A stretch of DNA of 64,000 nucleotides from an uncultured Bacteroidales bacterium (lineage in GTDB: Bacteria; Bacteroidota; Bacteroidia; Bacteroidales; Paludibacteraceae): the NCBI GenBank assembly GCA_900319005.1, contig ONMV01000004.1:124001-188000 (forward strand), given 5' to 3'. The position numbers were made by a program, and so were the translations under genes. Below are positions 35,019 to 44,654 of this stretch, piece by piece; within the stretch, counting starts at the first letter, position 1, and each line of letters opens with the position of its first letter. Below the pieces are notes generated by a model. The model was not told where the DNA came from and searched no databases. It was given only the letters and a program-made list of their open reading frames with translations.

Positions 35019-35707
35019 TGATTCGTGTAGAACATATTAATAAAGCCTTTGGTAAGCAGCAGGTTCTCAAGGATATAAATCTCGAAATACCAGCCGGACA
35101 GGTCCTGGGTTTGCTTGGACCCAACGGCGCCGGTAAATCGACGCTGATGAAGATTCTTATCGGGCTTTGGAAACCGGATTGCGGCTCCGTTTCTGTTCCG
35201 CCTCGTATAGGTTATCTGCCTGAGAATAATCCCCTCTATGATGAAATGTACGTCATTGAGTATCTGCAATTTATGGCAAAAATGACAAATGCCAAATGTC
35301 AAATGACAGAAGTCTTAGATCTCATTGAGCGTGTAGGACTAAGCCCTGAGCGTCACAAACATATTCGTGAACTGAGCAAGGGTTATCGTCAGCGTGTCGG
35401 CTTGGCGCAAGCCTTGTTGGGAGATCCTCAGCTTCTCATCCTTGATGAGCCTACCACCGGTCTTGACCCTAACCAACTCGTCGAGATAAGGGGATTGATA
35501 AGAAATCTGACTTCTGATAGTTCGGAGGATGGTTTGAAAGCAAAGCGTTCTATCATCTTGTCCACTCATATTATGCAGGAAGTGAGAGAGATGTGCGACA
35601 GGGTTGTTATCCTTGACCATGGCACTATCAGAGCCGATTACCCCATCGAACAAATTGCTGATTTGGAGGCCCTCTTTCATGAGGTGACCCAATATGAAAA
35701 TGATTAA
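35018..35707 (+). CDS. GldA-like ABC transporter ATP-binding protein
   Basis: 229 aa. Walker A GPNGAGKST (~34-42), signature LSKGYRQRVGLAQAL, Walker B LLILDEPTTGLDP, switch His in ILSTHIMQEV. YLPENNPLYDEMYVIEYLQF and LSKGYRQRVGLA are typical of GldA, the ATPase of the GldAFG transporter linked to gliding and surface proteins in Bacteroidota. GldA is usually about 300 aa; the C-terminal ~70 residues are missing. No permease gene is nearby. Two short in-frame additions (MTNAKCQMTE, TSDSSEDGLKAK) coincide with word-repeat-like DNA (AAATGACAAATGCCAAATGT). Confidence 0.82.
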   Translation: MIRVEHINKAFGKQQVLKDINLEIPAGQVLGLLGPNGAGKSTLMKILIGLWKPDCGSVSVPPRIGYLPENNPLYDEMYVIEYLQFMAKMTNAKCQMTEVLDLIERVGLSPERHKHIRELSKGYRQRVGLAQALLGDPQLLILDEPTTGLDPNQLVEIRGLIRNLTSDSSEDGLKAKRSIILSTHIMQEVREMCDRVVILDHGTIRADYPIEQIADLEALFHEVTQYEND

Positions 35708-35722
35708 ATGGAAAATGAATAA

Positions 35723-36742
35723 ATGGTAAATGACTTTGATATACGACAGCAGATGTCCGAGAAGGAGCAGGACAATGCCCTCCGCCCTTTATGCTTTGCC
35801 GATTTTGCGGGGCAAAGCAAAGTAACATCGAATCTCAAGATATTCGTTGAGGCGGCTAAATTGCGTGGTGAGAGCCTCGACCATGTGCTTCTGTTCGGTC
35901 CTCCGGGACTTGGCAAAACGACACTCTCCAATATCATCGCCAATGAACTCGGAGTAGGTTTCAAAGTAACCTCAGGACCCGTACTCGATAAGCCCGGTGA
36001 TCTCGCCGGTTTGCTCACCTCCCTCGAACCCAACGATGTCCTTTTTATCGATGAGATTCATCGTCTTTCCCCTATCGTTGAAGAGTATCTCTATTCTGCG
36101 ATGGAGGACTATCGTATTGATATTATGATAGATAAAGGTCCTTCTGCGCGGACTATCCAGATTGACCTCAACCGCTTCACTCTCATCGGTGCTACCACCC
36201 GTTCGGGTCTTCTTACCTCGCCTCTACGCGCGCGGTTCGGTATCAATTGTCACCTTGAGTACTACGATGCGGATATTCTGGCCGGTATTGTCAAGCGCTC
36301 GGCAAATCTTCTGAACGTCGAGATCAATGAGAAAGCTGCGGGAGAGATAGCGCGGCGCAGTCGTGGTACGCCACGTATAGCGAACGCACTCCTGCGACGT
36401 GTGCGCGATTTCGCACAAGTCAAAGGAAATGGAACGATTGACCTTGAGATTGCGCAATACGCCCTTGAAGCACTTAATATCGACACCTTCGGTCTCGATC
36501 AGATAGATAATAAATTGCTCTTGACCATCATTGATAAGTTCCGCGGCGGACCGGTCGGTTTGAATACTATCGCTACCGCTATGGGCGAAGATGCCGGCAC
36601 GATAGAGGACGTCTATGAACCTTATCTAATCAAGGAAGGATTCATCAAACGCACCCCCCGTGGACGCGAAGCTACTCTACTTGCCTACCAGCATCTCGGG
36701 AAAACACCCCTTTCTGCTGATGGACAACAGTCAATTTTCTGA
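35723..36742 (+). CDS. ruvB: Holliday junction branch migration DNA helicase RuvB
   Basis: 339 aa, normal length. RuvB is the hexameric AAA+ motor that drives branch migration with RuvA. Visible: [20 protein letters not shown], Walker [19 protein letters not shown], Walker B FIDEIHRL, sensor 1 [20 protein letters not shown] (includes the arginine finger), then the winged-helix end with [20 protein letters not shown] and [16 protein letters not shown]. It starts 15 nt after the ABC gene behind a short AAATGGTAAATGA word repeat. No ruvA or ruvC in the window. Confidence 0.96.
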   Translation: MVNDFDIRQQMSEKEQDNALRPLCFADFAGQSKVTSNLKIFVEAAKLRGESLDHVLLFGPPGLGKTTLSNIIANELGVGFKVTSGPVLDKPGDLAGLLTSLEPNDVLFIDEIHRLSPIVEEYLYSAMEDYRIDIMIDKGPSARTIQIDLNRFTLIGATTRSGLLTSPLRARFGINCHLEYYDADILAGIVKRSANLLNVEINEKAAGEIARRSRGTPRIANALLRRVRDFAQVKGNGTIDLEIAQYALEALNIDTFGLDQIDNKLLLTIIDKFRGGPVGLNTIATAMGEDAGTIEDVYEPYLIKEGFIKRTPRGREATLLAYQHLGKTPLSADGQQSIF

Positions 36743-36796
36743 CGTATTACTTTCTCGTCGGCTTTATTACTGACAAATTGGCAGGTTTCGCCTATT

Positions 36797-36812
36797 TGGC
36801 ACATTATTTGAC
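36797..36812 (+). promoter_or_regulatory. Candidate sigma-54-type promoter before grpE
   Basis: TGGCAC (36797-36802), 5 nt, TTGAC (36808-36812), about 28 nt upstream of the grpE ATG. The consensus is TGGCAC-N5-TTGCA, so one position is off. It overlaps the inverted repeat TTTGAC-ATT-GTCAAA (36808-36821). No TAnnTTTG box is visible here. Confidence 0.35.
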
Positions 36813-36840
36813 ATTGTCAAAATAGTTAATTATATGTATT

Positions 36841-37398
36841 ATGAGCAAAAAAAATAAGATAGAAGAACAAAAACAAGAACAAGAAGTGGAACAGCCTGTT
36901 AATCCACAAGTGGAAATTCAAGAAACTTCGGAACCGCAAGAGATTCAGAAAGATGAGACAGAAATCCTCAAGGAGCGTATTGCCGAGTTGGAGGATAAGA
37001 ACCTGCGGATGATGGCGGAGTTTGATAATTTCCGTCGTCGTACGAATAAAGAGAAACTGGATCTGATGGCTACTGCCGGTGAGCGGATCTTCGTAGAGAT
37101 GTTGCCCCTCGTTGATGATTTCGAGCGCGCAGTTGCGGTTATGGATAAAACAAATGATATAGACGCGGTGCGTGAGGGTATTAAGCTGATCCAGCAGAAG
37201 TTCCTTTCATTCCTCGAAAAGCAAGATGTGCATCCCATTGAGACGGAAGGCGTGGATTTTAATACCGATGAGCATGAGGCGGTTACTACTTTTGCTGCCG
37301 GAGAGGAGAAGAAAGGCAAAGTGATTGATTGTACTCAGAAGGGTTACAAACTCGGAGAGAAAGTCATCCGCTTTGCGAAAGTAGTGGTAGGAGAATAA
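36841..37398 (+). CDS. grpE: Nucleotide exchange factor GrpE
   Basis: 185 aa. Co-chaperone that releases ADP from DnaK. Gln/Glu-rich flexible N-terminus (~1-45), a long coiled-coil helix (KERIAELEDKNLRMMAEFDN), then the family motif FDNFRRRTNKEKLDLMATAG and MLPLVDDFERAVAV. The C-terminal beta domain ends VIDCTQKGYKLGEKVIRFAK. dnaJ follows after ~140 nt of word repeats, so both are probably one heat-shock unit. dnaK is not in the window. Confidence 0.95.
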   Translation: MSKKNKIEEQKQEQEVEQPVNPQVEIQETSEPQEIQKDETEILKERIAELEDKNLRMMAEFDNFRRRTNKEKLDLMATAGERIFVEMLPLVDDFERAVAVMDKTNDIDAVREGIKLIQQKFLSFLEKQDVHPIETEGVDFNTDEHEAVTTFAAGEEKKGKVIDCTQKGYKLGEKVIRFAKVVVGE

Positions 37399-37539
37399 AT
37401 TCAAGTACCATTTGGTCATGTACCATGTACCATTTATTGGTTCATTTGGCTATTTAGCCATTTGGCGCAGTAGATGATATAATGGTAAAATGACTAAATA
37501 ACTAAATAAATGAACAAATTGTAAATGAACAAATTGTAA
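37399..37539. repeat. Word-repeat region between grpE and dnaJ
   Basis: Variants of GTACCATTTGGTCATGTACC, TTTGGCTATTTAGCCATTTGG, ACTAAATAACTAAATAAATG and two tandem AAATGAACAAATTGT copies fill the whole gap. No gene. Confidence 0.7.
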
Positions 37540-38700
37540 ATGGATAAGCGTGATTATTATGAGGTGTTAGAGGTCTCAAAGACCGCTACCCCCGAAGAAA
37601 TAAAAAAGGCATACCGTAAAAAGGCCATCCAATACCACCCTGATAAGAACCCCGGCGATAAGGCAGCTGAGGAGAAATTCAAGGAGGCAGCTGAGGCTTA
37701 TGAAGTACTGTCTGATCCGCAGAAACGTGCGCGTTATGACCAATATGGTTTTGCAGGCATGGGCGGCGCAGGTGGTTTTAGCAGTGGTGGTATGTCTATG
37801 GAAGATATCTTCACCCATTTCGGAGATATATTCCAAGGCGCAGGATTCGACATCGGCGACATTGGAGAGATGTTCATGGGCGGCGGTAGAAGTCGCGGTC
37901 AGCGTGTCCGCCGTGGTAGCGATATGCGCGTCAAGGTACATCTCACACTCGAAGAGATTGCTACGGGATGTGAGAAGAAGATTAAAGTGCATAAACTGGT
38001 ACAATGTAAGGATTGTAACGGTTCGGGCAGTAAGGACGGCAACACGGAGACCTGTCCGACCTGTAAGGGCTCGGGACGTGTGATTCGTCAGCAGCGTGGA
38101 ATTTTCGGAATGATGCAGGTACAAGCGGAATGTGACACTTGCGGCGGTGAAGGACGTATCATTAAGAACAAGTGTCCTAAATGCGGCGGTCAGGGTGTCG
38201 TGCGTGACGAAGAGATCATCACAATCACGATTCCTGCCGGTGTAATGGGAGGTATGCAGTTGACCGTTCCGGGTAAAGGAAACGCTGCTCCGCGTGGGGG
38301 TGTCAACGGTGACCTGCTTGTCCTCATCGAGGAGGATGAACACAAAGACTTCATCCGTCAGGAAAGCGATCTGATTTATAACCTGCTGCTCGATATGCCG
38401 ACGGCAGTCTTGGGCGGGCAGGTACAAATACCAACCCTCACGGGCGATGTCAAGATTACGATCACGCCCGGTACACAGCCCGGCAAGGTCCTCCGAATGC
38501 GAGGAAAAGGTCTGCCGCGAATCGATCAATATGGCAGAAACTACGGAGTAGGCGACCTGCTCATCAATGTAGGCGTATATATCCCCGAGAAACTGAGCAA
38601 GGACGAACGGGCACTCATCGAGAAACTGCAGAATAGTCCGAACATTGCCCCGGGCGCTGCGGACAAGAAAAATTTCTTTAGGAACTTGTTTGGAATATAG
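37540..38700 (+). CDS. dnaJ: Chaperone DnaJ
   Basis: 386 aa, complete. J domain (~1-68) with HPD in [10 protein letters not shown], Gly/Phe-rich linker with [16 protein letters not shown], four zinc-binding repeats ([32 protein letters not shown], ~145-215), then the two beta-barrel substrate domains and a short dimerisation end. It stimulates DnaK ATPase and delivers unfolded clients. The start at 37540 ([14 protein letters not shown]) fits the family. Confidence 0.97.
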   Translation: MDKRDYYEVLEVSKTATPEEIKKAYRKKAIQYHPDKNPGDKAAEEKFKEAAEAYEVLSDPQKRARYDQYGFAGMGGAGGFSSGGMSMEDIFTHFGDIFQGAGFDIGDIGEMFMGGGRSRGQRVRRGSDMRVKVHLTLEEIATGCEKKIKVHKLVQCKDCNGSGSKDGNTETCPTCKGSGRVIRQQRGIFGMMQVQAECDTCGGEGRIIKNKCPKCGGQGVVRDEEIITITIPAGVMGGMQLTVPGKGNAAPRGGVNGDLLVLIEEDEHKDFIRQESDLIYNLLLDMPTAVLGGQVQIPTLTGDVKITITPGTQPGKVLRMRGKGLPRIDQYGRNYGVGDLLINVGVYIPEKLSKDERALIEKLQNSPNIAPGAADKKNFFRNLFGI

Positions 38701-38735
38701 GTCGCTGCGCGACGTTCCATAGTGAAAGCGTTAAG

Positions 38736-39644
38736 ATGGTTTTACAGCGAAAAGCGTTAAGTCGTTACATACTACTCTGTACGTTGTACTCTGTATTCTG
38801 TTCTCCTCTCTTCGCATTGACGCCGATAGAGAAACCTAATTTGAGAGAGCCGAGCGGTATCGCTCCGGCTTTCTTTGGTCCTAATGCTTTCCCTGTTCCG
38901 GATATGTCGGATGGTCTGACGCAGAGCGAGTTGCATCTGGAGTTGGCAGGGGAGGGCTACTTCGGAAAGGACGGCAGTCGTACTGCGGATCTTTTTGCGC
39001 GCGTGCGCGTTCCTTTATTCACGCGTTGGGCGAATATCTGCCTTTGGATGCCCGTTTTCGGATGGTATGACCAGTTCGACGGGAAGGGACAAGGAGCCGG
39101 AGATGTGTATATATCCACGGAAATTCAAATCCTCCATAACGAATGGTTTAAGACTCCGAATGCCCGATATATCCCTCAGATGACCCTCCGCGCCGCCATG
39201 AAAACAGCTAGCGGAGAGCAGTACGACCGTAAACGCCATTATGACAGCCCGGGCTATTTCTTCGACCTTAGTATGGGGCAGTCAATCCCTTTGAATAAAA
39301 TCACGTTGCGCTTTGCCGGTTCTGCCGGTTTCCTGTGTTGGCAGACTGATAACGGCAGGCAGAACGATGCGGTGATGTACGGACTGCAAGCGTCCCTGCG
39401 TCATGAATATGTGTCCATACAGGCTACGTGGGGTGGTTATTTTGGATGGGAACGATACGGAGATCGCCCCATGACCATCAAGGCACGCGTGGCGGGGCAT
39501 GTGAAGGGCTTTGAGCCTTTTGCACAGTATCAATACGGTATCAAGGATTATCCTTTCCACCAGATACGGGTAGGCTTGGTCTATCATATAAGGATCTTAG
39601 ACCGCTTCGCTCAAAGAAAAAAGACCGTTGACACTGAAAGATGA
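38736..39644 (+). CDS. Outer-membrane beta-barrel protein
   Basis: 302 aa. N-terminal hydrophobic signal (SRYILLCTLYSVFCSPLFAL). The rest is rich in aromatic residues and alternates in amphipathic strands (HLELAGEGYFGKDGSRTADL, ISTEIQILHNEWFKTPNARY, ASLRHEYVSIQATWGGYFGW), typical of an outer-membrane barrel. I do not recognise a named family. It overlaps the following 816-aa barrel gene by 4 nt (ATGA), so they are co-translated and may work together at the outer membrane. Confidence 0.75.
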   Translation: MVLQRKALSRYILLCTLYSVFCSPLFALTPIEKPNLREPSGIAPAFFGPNAFPVPDMSDGLTQSELHLELAGEGYFGKDGSRTADLFARVRVPLFTRWANICLWMPVFGWYDQFDGKGQGAGDVYISTEIQILHNEWFKTPNARYIPQMTLRAAMKTASGEQYDRKRHYDSPGYFFDLSMGQSIPLNKITLRFAGSAGFLCWQTDNGRQNDAVMYGLQASLRHEYVSIQATWGGYFGWERYGDRPMTIKARVAGHVKGFEPFAQYQYGIKDYPFHQIRVGLVYHIRILDRFAQRKKTVDTER

Positions 39645-42091
39645 AAAGGCAAACACTCATATTTCTATTCTCAATGCTTCTTTTCCCGTTGTCGCTTCGT
39701 GCGGCAGCGGATTTTGGAATAGATACCGTCACCAGCGAATGGATGCGGGAGTGGTATCAGTACGGAGACCTGCGTCATTATTTGGATAATCATTGCGACG
39801 TGACTACCTATCTGACCGAGACTACGGGTGAATGGAGCACACCGGAACCCTATTTCTTTTCTATCAACGGAAACTCCTACCGTTGGAACAAATACTACCT
39901 GAATGGATTTCGTCTGGACAGTCGTGTTGATGCCGGAGGTGCGTACTACACGCCGGATATGTTCACCCATTCGATGGCGGTTGATTATAACCGCGGAGCG
40001 GTTTATTGGACGATGGGCAGTGTGGCGGAGCCGCATATCCGTCTATCGGGGCAGGCAGGGAACATAGGCGGTTATGGTCCCTTGGCAAAGAAGCTTTTGG
40101 ATTTGCAACCCGGTGGTTCGGCTATCAGCCGTTTGGCGGATGATCGTCCTGTGCATCATCGCCGTCATACGGTAGGAGCAGGTAGTGTAGACTTACTATA
40201 CGCTATTCCGGTGGGTGAGACTTTGTACCGTCAGCATTTCTATGCGGATTACGGTGTCCGCCGGCAGTTAAGGTTTGATCATACAGGGATAGAAGGTACT
40301 TATGATGCGCGCTATTATCATGTGCAGTTGGATGGTCAACTCCCCTTTGCCCCCAACGCCGCTTTTGACGGACTCTATTATATCCTTCGGGCGGGGCATC
40401 GGGCGGATGGATACAGCGAGTTCGGTTATAACTCCAATGAGACGGCTTGGCGCACCGAGTGTTCATTGTCCTTCTTCGGCAAGAAAGCGTTCGGTCGTGC
40501 CGGCGAACTGACAACAGGTCTGACCTACGCGCTGCAACGCGACCAGCATCGTGAGTTGGAGTTCTCCCGAAATATCCTCGATGTGGACGGAGAGGCGTTG
40601 AGCCCTTGGTACCCGGACGGGCGTACGCACGAACTGCACTGGGCGGTTGATTACCGCTTTACGATCCTGCCTTGGCTCAGATTGCATGTTGATGCGTATA
40701 ATTCGTTCTTCGCTTTCCGTCCCTCGCAAACCGAATGGCGGAACACGGAGTATATGCAGGGCGATAACATGAATGCACCCCTCTCCCTTTATGATTATCA
40801 GTGGTCCTCCGGGGCTTTTTGTTCGGGGATGTTAGAGAACTCGGTGTCTCTGGAGGCAGGCTATCAGGTCCTGCCGTGGTTGAGGTTGAGCGGGAGTGTC
40901 TCCGCTACGCTGGACGGAATATTGCTGGCGGGCAAATCGAAGGTGACGCCCTGCTGGGAAGCCAAAGCGGATATACATATTGAGCCTGTCAGATGGTTCA
41001 AGATGGATCTCATTGCAGCTAATTACCGCATCCCTTATACATATGACCAGATCCGGTTCATGAGCGATAGTTACATGAATGGAGAAGTGTATTTTGCCGG
41101 TACGAACACGCTTCTTACTACTACCGGAGGGCAGTATCATCGGTGGGGAAAAGGTCTTTGGCAACCTCAGTATGTAGCGGTGGATATACCGATTATCTTC
41201 ACCATCGGACGCCATGAGATCAGTATCCTTTCGTCTTTCAAAAAATACTATAACACATGGTCGGTAGGCATGGCGGAGGGCTATACGGATTCATTCTATC
41301 CCGTGAGCGTACAACAGGCGGAGCAGGGGATGAATTATGATATTTACGCCATGAAACCGCAGAAACGCTCTTATGAAGTCACCCGAGCACCCAAGACCGG
41401 AGGAGGTGTGTTTGACTCACCGGTCTTTGCCTCCAACGTCATCAAATATACCTACAACGGAAAGAAAGTTTTCTTCTCGCTTAGTTGGCAGAGTTATATC
41501 GTCTCCGGTACGTCCGCGTTGGGGAACGGAGCTGCGGCGCAAGATATCAACGTGCTCAGTGAATCATTGGCGAGCCCCAATATCGTGTTGGTCAACGCGA
41601 ATATGCAGCAGTCGGATCCGGGTATCCGATCGCTCGGACGGCTTAATCAAGACCGCGCCTACATTGCACGAATGCAGTTAGGTGTCAATATCACCCCCAA
41701 CTGGCAACTCAGTCTGAGCGGTAAGTTCCGCGACGGAATCGCTTTCTCTGCTTTCCGCACGCATGTAGTCACCGGCGATGCCGGGACACAAGCGATCGTA
41801 TGGAATGCCAACACGCGCGGTATCAACGTCCGCGATAATAATTTCGGTAAACGCACCGACTCGTTCTTTAATTTCGACTTGCGCTTCAAGTACCGCGGTA
41901 CCATCAAAGGTGTGCCCTTTGAGATACAAGCTATCTGTTATAATATCTGGGATTTTGCTACAGAGCTCAACGAGTACTGTATGTTTTATGATGCCTCTAC
42001 GGGCAAAGATCTACGCGATGGTCGTACCCCTCTCAGTCTTTGTACTCCCCGCGGTCTATGGCTTACCTGCAGCGTCGGTCTGCCGCGTTGA
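39641..42091 (+). CDS. Large outer-membrane beta-barrel, TonB-receptor-like without visible plug
   Basis: 816 aa. Signal peptide MKRQTLIFLFSMLLFPLSLR. The body resembles the barrel part of TonB-dependent receptors: repeated strands ending in aromatic residues (YADYGVRRQLRFDHTGIEGT, LRLHVDAYNSFFAFRPSQTE, NWQLSLSGKFRDGIAFSAFR) and a last strand near LWLTCSVGLPR. I do not see a carboxypeptidase-like or plug domain, although residues ~90-180 (YLNGFRLDSRVDAGG, VDYNRGAVYW) recall a short plug-like part. Probable outer-membrane transport or assembly protein; substrate unknown. Its 3' end overlaps the convergent O-antigen ligase gene by 36 nt. Confidence 0.78.
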   Translation: MKRQTLIFLFSMLLFPLSLRAAADFGIDTVTSEWMREWYQYGDLRHYLDNHCDVTTYLTETTGEWSTPEPYFFSINGNSYRWNKYYLNGFRLDSRVDAGGAYYTPDMFTHSMAVDYNRGAVYWTMGSVAEPHIRLSGQAGNIGGYGPLAKKLLDLQPGGSAISRLADDRPVHHRRHTVGAGSVDLLYAIPVGETLYRQHFYADYGVRRQLRFDHTGIEGTYDARYYHVQLDGQLPFAPNAAFDGLYYILRAGHRADGYSEFGYNSNETAWRTECSLSFFGKKAFGRAGELTTGLTYALQRDQHRELEFSRNILDVDGEALSPWYPDGRTHELHWAVDYRFTILPWLRLHVDAYNSFFAFRPSQTEWRNTEYMQGDNMNAPLSLYDYQWSSGAFCSGMLENSVSLEAGYQVLPWLRLSGSVSATLDGILLAGKSKVTPCWEAKADIHIEPVRWFKMDLIAANYRIPYTYDQIRFMSDSYMNGEVYFAGTNTLLTTTGGQYHRWGKGLWQPQYVAVDIPIIFTIGRHEISILSSFKKYYNTWSVGMAEGYTDSFYPVSVQQAEQGMNYDIYAMKPQKRSYEVTRAPKTGGGVFDSPVFASNVIKYTYNGKKVFFSLSWQSYIVSGTSALGNGAAAQDINVLSESLASPNIVLVNANMQQSDPGIRSLGRLNQDRAYIARMQLGVNITPNWQLSLSGKFRDGIAFSAFRTHVVTGDAGTQAIVWNANTRGINVRDNNFGKRTDSFFNFDLRFKYRGTIKGVPFEIQAICYNIWDFATELNEYCMFYDASTGKDLRDGRTPLSLCTPRGLWLTCSVGLPR

Positions 42092-43291
42092 GTCGGGTAG
42101 CAGCGTGCCGAGCAAGAACAGGATATTGACGAACACGATTCCTTCTATTCCCCCCAAGATCATCTCTGTGCACATCACCGGCAGACAGATGCCGAGGGCG
42201 CACCATGCCCAGTACCGCTTGTCACCTGCGAAGAACCAAGGTATGCCGATCCAGAAGAGCACGAACAGTACGGCCGCTACGAGGCCTAAATCCATACAGA
42301 CCCCTAAAAACTGGTTGTGAGGCGAGAAGCGACGCAGGTAGAAGATCTCCCATTCGCGCTGTTGGTATCGCTCCACTAAGTAGTCGGTGCTGTTGCCGGC
42401 ACCAAGGCCGTAAGCGAGATAGTCCGTCGGTTGCTCCAAAGCCGTCTTCCACACCGTCATACGCGGTTCGTCCTCTATACTATGCCCCGCACTGCGCGGA
42501 TGAAAGGCTACGCCGGCTACGCAAACCGCACCGAGCACCAGGGCGGTAGCGACGATACTTATGACCTTGACCGTTTTCGGTTGACGCAGCGCCCAACGAA
42601 CCACCGTGATACCGAGCACGAGTGCCAAAGCCACCAGTCCGATACGGGAACCCGTCCATAGGATTACAACCAAAAGGGCAAGGCTGAGCAGGGCGGTGAG
42701 GACTTTGCTGAACGGTTTGCGAAGGAGCACCAGGCAGGGCACTAACAGACAGAGCACATTCGCATAATGCACGCGGTGCTTGATATCTAAAAGGAGGTTG
42801 TCCATATGCAGCAGGTCCAAGGATACCCGCGGGGCGCAGGTGTAGCGGTCGAGGGCCAGTTCGTGGTTCATTACCCAATAATGCGTGAACAGATACATGC
42901 CTATGGACGCCAGCGCACTGACGGCCAACACGCGCACGCACGTACGCAAATTATAATGGGTGTTGAGTCCGAAGCAGCCGATGAGCGGGATGGCAAACAG
43001 ACTGATGTAGCGCTCGATAGCGGACCACGCCGCATGAGTGTCTTGCGCCCATAGCAGCGAGACGATATTCCATACCAACCATACCCCGACACCTATACTG
43101 AGGTAGAGCACACCGCGCGAGCGACGGAGGTTCGTTCGGTCAACATACCGAAACTCCAGCAACCATGTATAAGCCCATACGAGCCAGCAGAAGTGGATGA
43201 TAGGTTGCGGGAAGGGCAGCGCAATCAGCAACGCCAGAAAGGCGAAGTAATTGATGCGTTCTATGAGTTTTTTATATCGTTCCATACACAT
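42056..43291 (-). CDS. O-antigen ligase/polymerase-like membrane protein
   Basis: 411 aa, about 10-12 hydrophobic segments (YFAFLALLIALPFPQPIIHF; ALLSLALLVVILWTGSRIGL; VISIVATALVLGAVCVAGVA). Between later segments is a large outside loop (~245-310) with AYGLGAGNSTDYLVERY and RRFSPHNQFLGVCMDLGLVA; G-x-G and H-N-x-F/Y-L are typical of the Wzy/WaaL (Wzy_C) family. It would polymerise or ligate surface glycan at the periplasmic face. It is the last gene of the minus-strand glycan operon, 4 nt after the GT/kinase gene. ATGs at 43291 and 43285 are both possible. Confidence 0.85.
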   Translation of the reverse strand: MCMERYKKLIERINYFAFLALLIALPFPQPIIHFCWLVWAYTWLLEFRYVDRTNLRRSRGVLYLSIGVGVWLVWNIVSLLWAQDTHAAWSAIERYISLFAIPLIGCFGLNTHYNLRTCVRVLAVSALASIGMYLFTHYWVMNHELALDRYTCAPRVSLDLLHMDNLLLDIKHRVHYANVLCLLVPCLVLLRKPFSKVLTALLSLALLVVILWTGSRIGLVALALVLGITVVRWALRQPKTVKVISIVATALVLGAVCVAGVAFHPRSAGHSIEDEPRMTVWKTALEQPTDYLAYGLGAGNSTDYLVERYQQREWEIFYLRRFSPHNQFLGVCMDLGLVAAVLFVLFWIGIPWFFAGDKRYWAWCALGICLPVMCTEMILGGIEGIVFVNILFLLGTLLPDSTRQTDAAGKP

Positions 43292-43295
43292 ACAT

Positions 43296-44654
43296 TTAGA
43301 TACCTATTCGGTGACGGTTCATCAGACGATAACATGCCTCGGCATCGAAACCCCGCTCGGCCGCGTAGGCTTCTGCTAACGCCCGACAGTCGGACTCATT
43401 CAGATGCAGGTGTTGCACTTGCCGGCATCCTTGCTGCCAACTGATAGCGGCATAATGACGCATGCGGTTGACATCGACGAGTTGCACTTGACTGCCGTCT
43501 TCGTTCACCAAGATATTGCCGCCCGAGAAATCCAAAGGAAAACAACCCTTCTCGTGCATCTTCGCCATGAAGCGTCCGATGCCGCGTGCAATCTGTTCGC
43601 GGTGCTTGAACAGCGGGTCGCGCGCTACGATACGCCAAGTGAGAGGTAGCGCCGAGAGACGGCAGGCATAGTAACTGTCGCGTAGCAGCCCACCGCAGCG
43701 GCACTCTTTGTAAGCCAAGGGCTGAGGCGTCAGTTCGCCCAGCAGCAAGGCGTTCGTATAACTGCGCTTCGCTTTGCTCGCGCGCAAAAGGCCGTATATC
43801 AAACTGTTCGGAAAACGGGGACGATGGAACGCCTTCACAACGATATCTTCGCCGATGAGCTTAAGCGTGTTGCGTCCGGCATACAGCACCCGGTCGGAGG
43901 CCGCAAAGGCTTCTTCGAGGTGGGCCAGCAGGTGTTGTTCCTCCAGTTGTCGGTTGGTCATCAGATAATCCTGCCAGGACTGCCCTTGTTCATGCCGGAA
44001 CGAACCGCATCCGTCCGCTTTGGCTTGTTGGCGCACCGCAAAACGCTGCTGCATCTGTTCGGGACTGCGGTACTGGTAATGATCCACAGGGATAGCGTGC
44101 TCCCACACCCGTCCCCATGGATGCGGATAACGCCACCGCTCGCTCCAACAGAGCAACGCCGAATGACGCATGAACCGTCGTTCGCGACGCAAGGTAGGCA
44201 GGGCATGTATAAAGCGCGAGCGGTCGAAAGTGCCGGTGAAAGTCTGCGACGCCAAGTCTTCGCGCGTCAGGATATAGTCCGTGCTCTCTTTCTTGACGGT
44301 AGTGATGCACTTCGGCACCTTCGCCAAGAACGCCCGTACATCACCCGGATAGAACTCATCGGCATCCAACCGCACGTTCCACCAGTCGCCAGCTTGCAAT
44401 TCATGCCGGAAAGCCTTGAAGGCCTTGGCGCGCAGGCCGATATGGAAGGGACCTTCGTAGCGCAACCAGGGAATGATTTGAGGATGGGTGGTCGCCAGGT
44501 CTTGGATACATTCCCATGTGCCGTCGGTCGAACCGTTGTCGATGACGATGATCTTATCGCTCCACCGGCAAGCATCGACGAGCGAAGCCGCGATGACATC
44601 CGCTTCGTTCTTCACCACCATCAGGCTGTATATCTTAAATCTTGTCGCGTCCAT
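43296..44654 (-). CDS. Fused family 2 glycosyltransferase and lipopolysaccharide-kinase-like protein
   Basis: 452 aa. The N-terminal half is a GT2 transferase: YSLMVVKNEADVIAASLVDA, IIVIDNGSTDGTWE (nucleotide site) and RLDADEFYPGD (DxD-type metal motif, ~93-97). The C-terminal half (~260-440) looks like a Kdo/WaaP-type kinase: GRNTLKLIGEDIVVKAFHRP (Lys of the N-lobe), MAKMHEKGCFPLDFSGGNIL (H-x-K-G-x4-D-x4-N catalytic loop) and VQLVDVNRMRHY (metal-binding Asp). The fusion implies sugar transfer and phosphorylation of the core are coupled. It overlaps the preceding GT gene by 20 nt. Confidence 0.85.
   Translation of the reverse strand: MDATRFKIYSLMVVKNEADVIAASLVDACRWSDKIIVIDNGSTDGTWECIQDLATTHPQIIPWLRYEGPFHIGLRAKAFKAFRHELQAGDWWNVRLDADEFYPGDVRAFLAKVPKCITTVKKESTDYILTREDLASQTFTGTFDRSRFIHALPTLRRERRFMRHSALLCWSERWRYPHPWGRVWEHAIPVDHYQYRSPEQMQQRFAVRQQAKADGCGSFRHEQGQSWQDYLMTNRQLEEQHLLAHLEEAFAASDRVLYAGRNTLKLIGEDIVVKAFHRPRFPNSLIYGLLRASKAKRSYTNALLLGELTPQPLAYKECRCGGLLRDSYYACRLSALPLTWRIVARDPLFKHREQIARGIGRFMAKMHEKGCFPLDFSGGNILVNEDGSQVQLVDVNRMRHYAAISWQQGCRQVQHLHLNESDCRALAEAYAAERGFDAEACYRLMNRHRIGI

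Noticed and set aside
36808..36821. HrcA/CIRCE operator before grpE
   Set aside because: CIRCE is TTAGCACTC-N9-GAGTGCTAA; the palindrome here is different and shorter.
37399..37539. CRISPR array
   Set aside because: Words are 7-20 nt, degenerate and without regular unique spacers; no cas genes.
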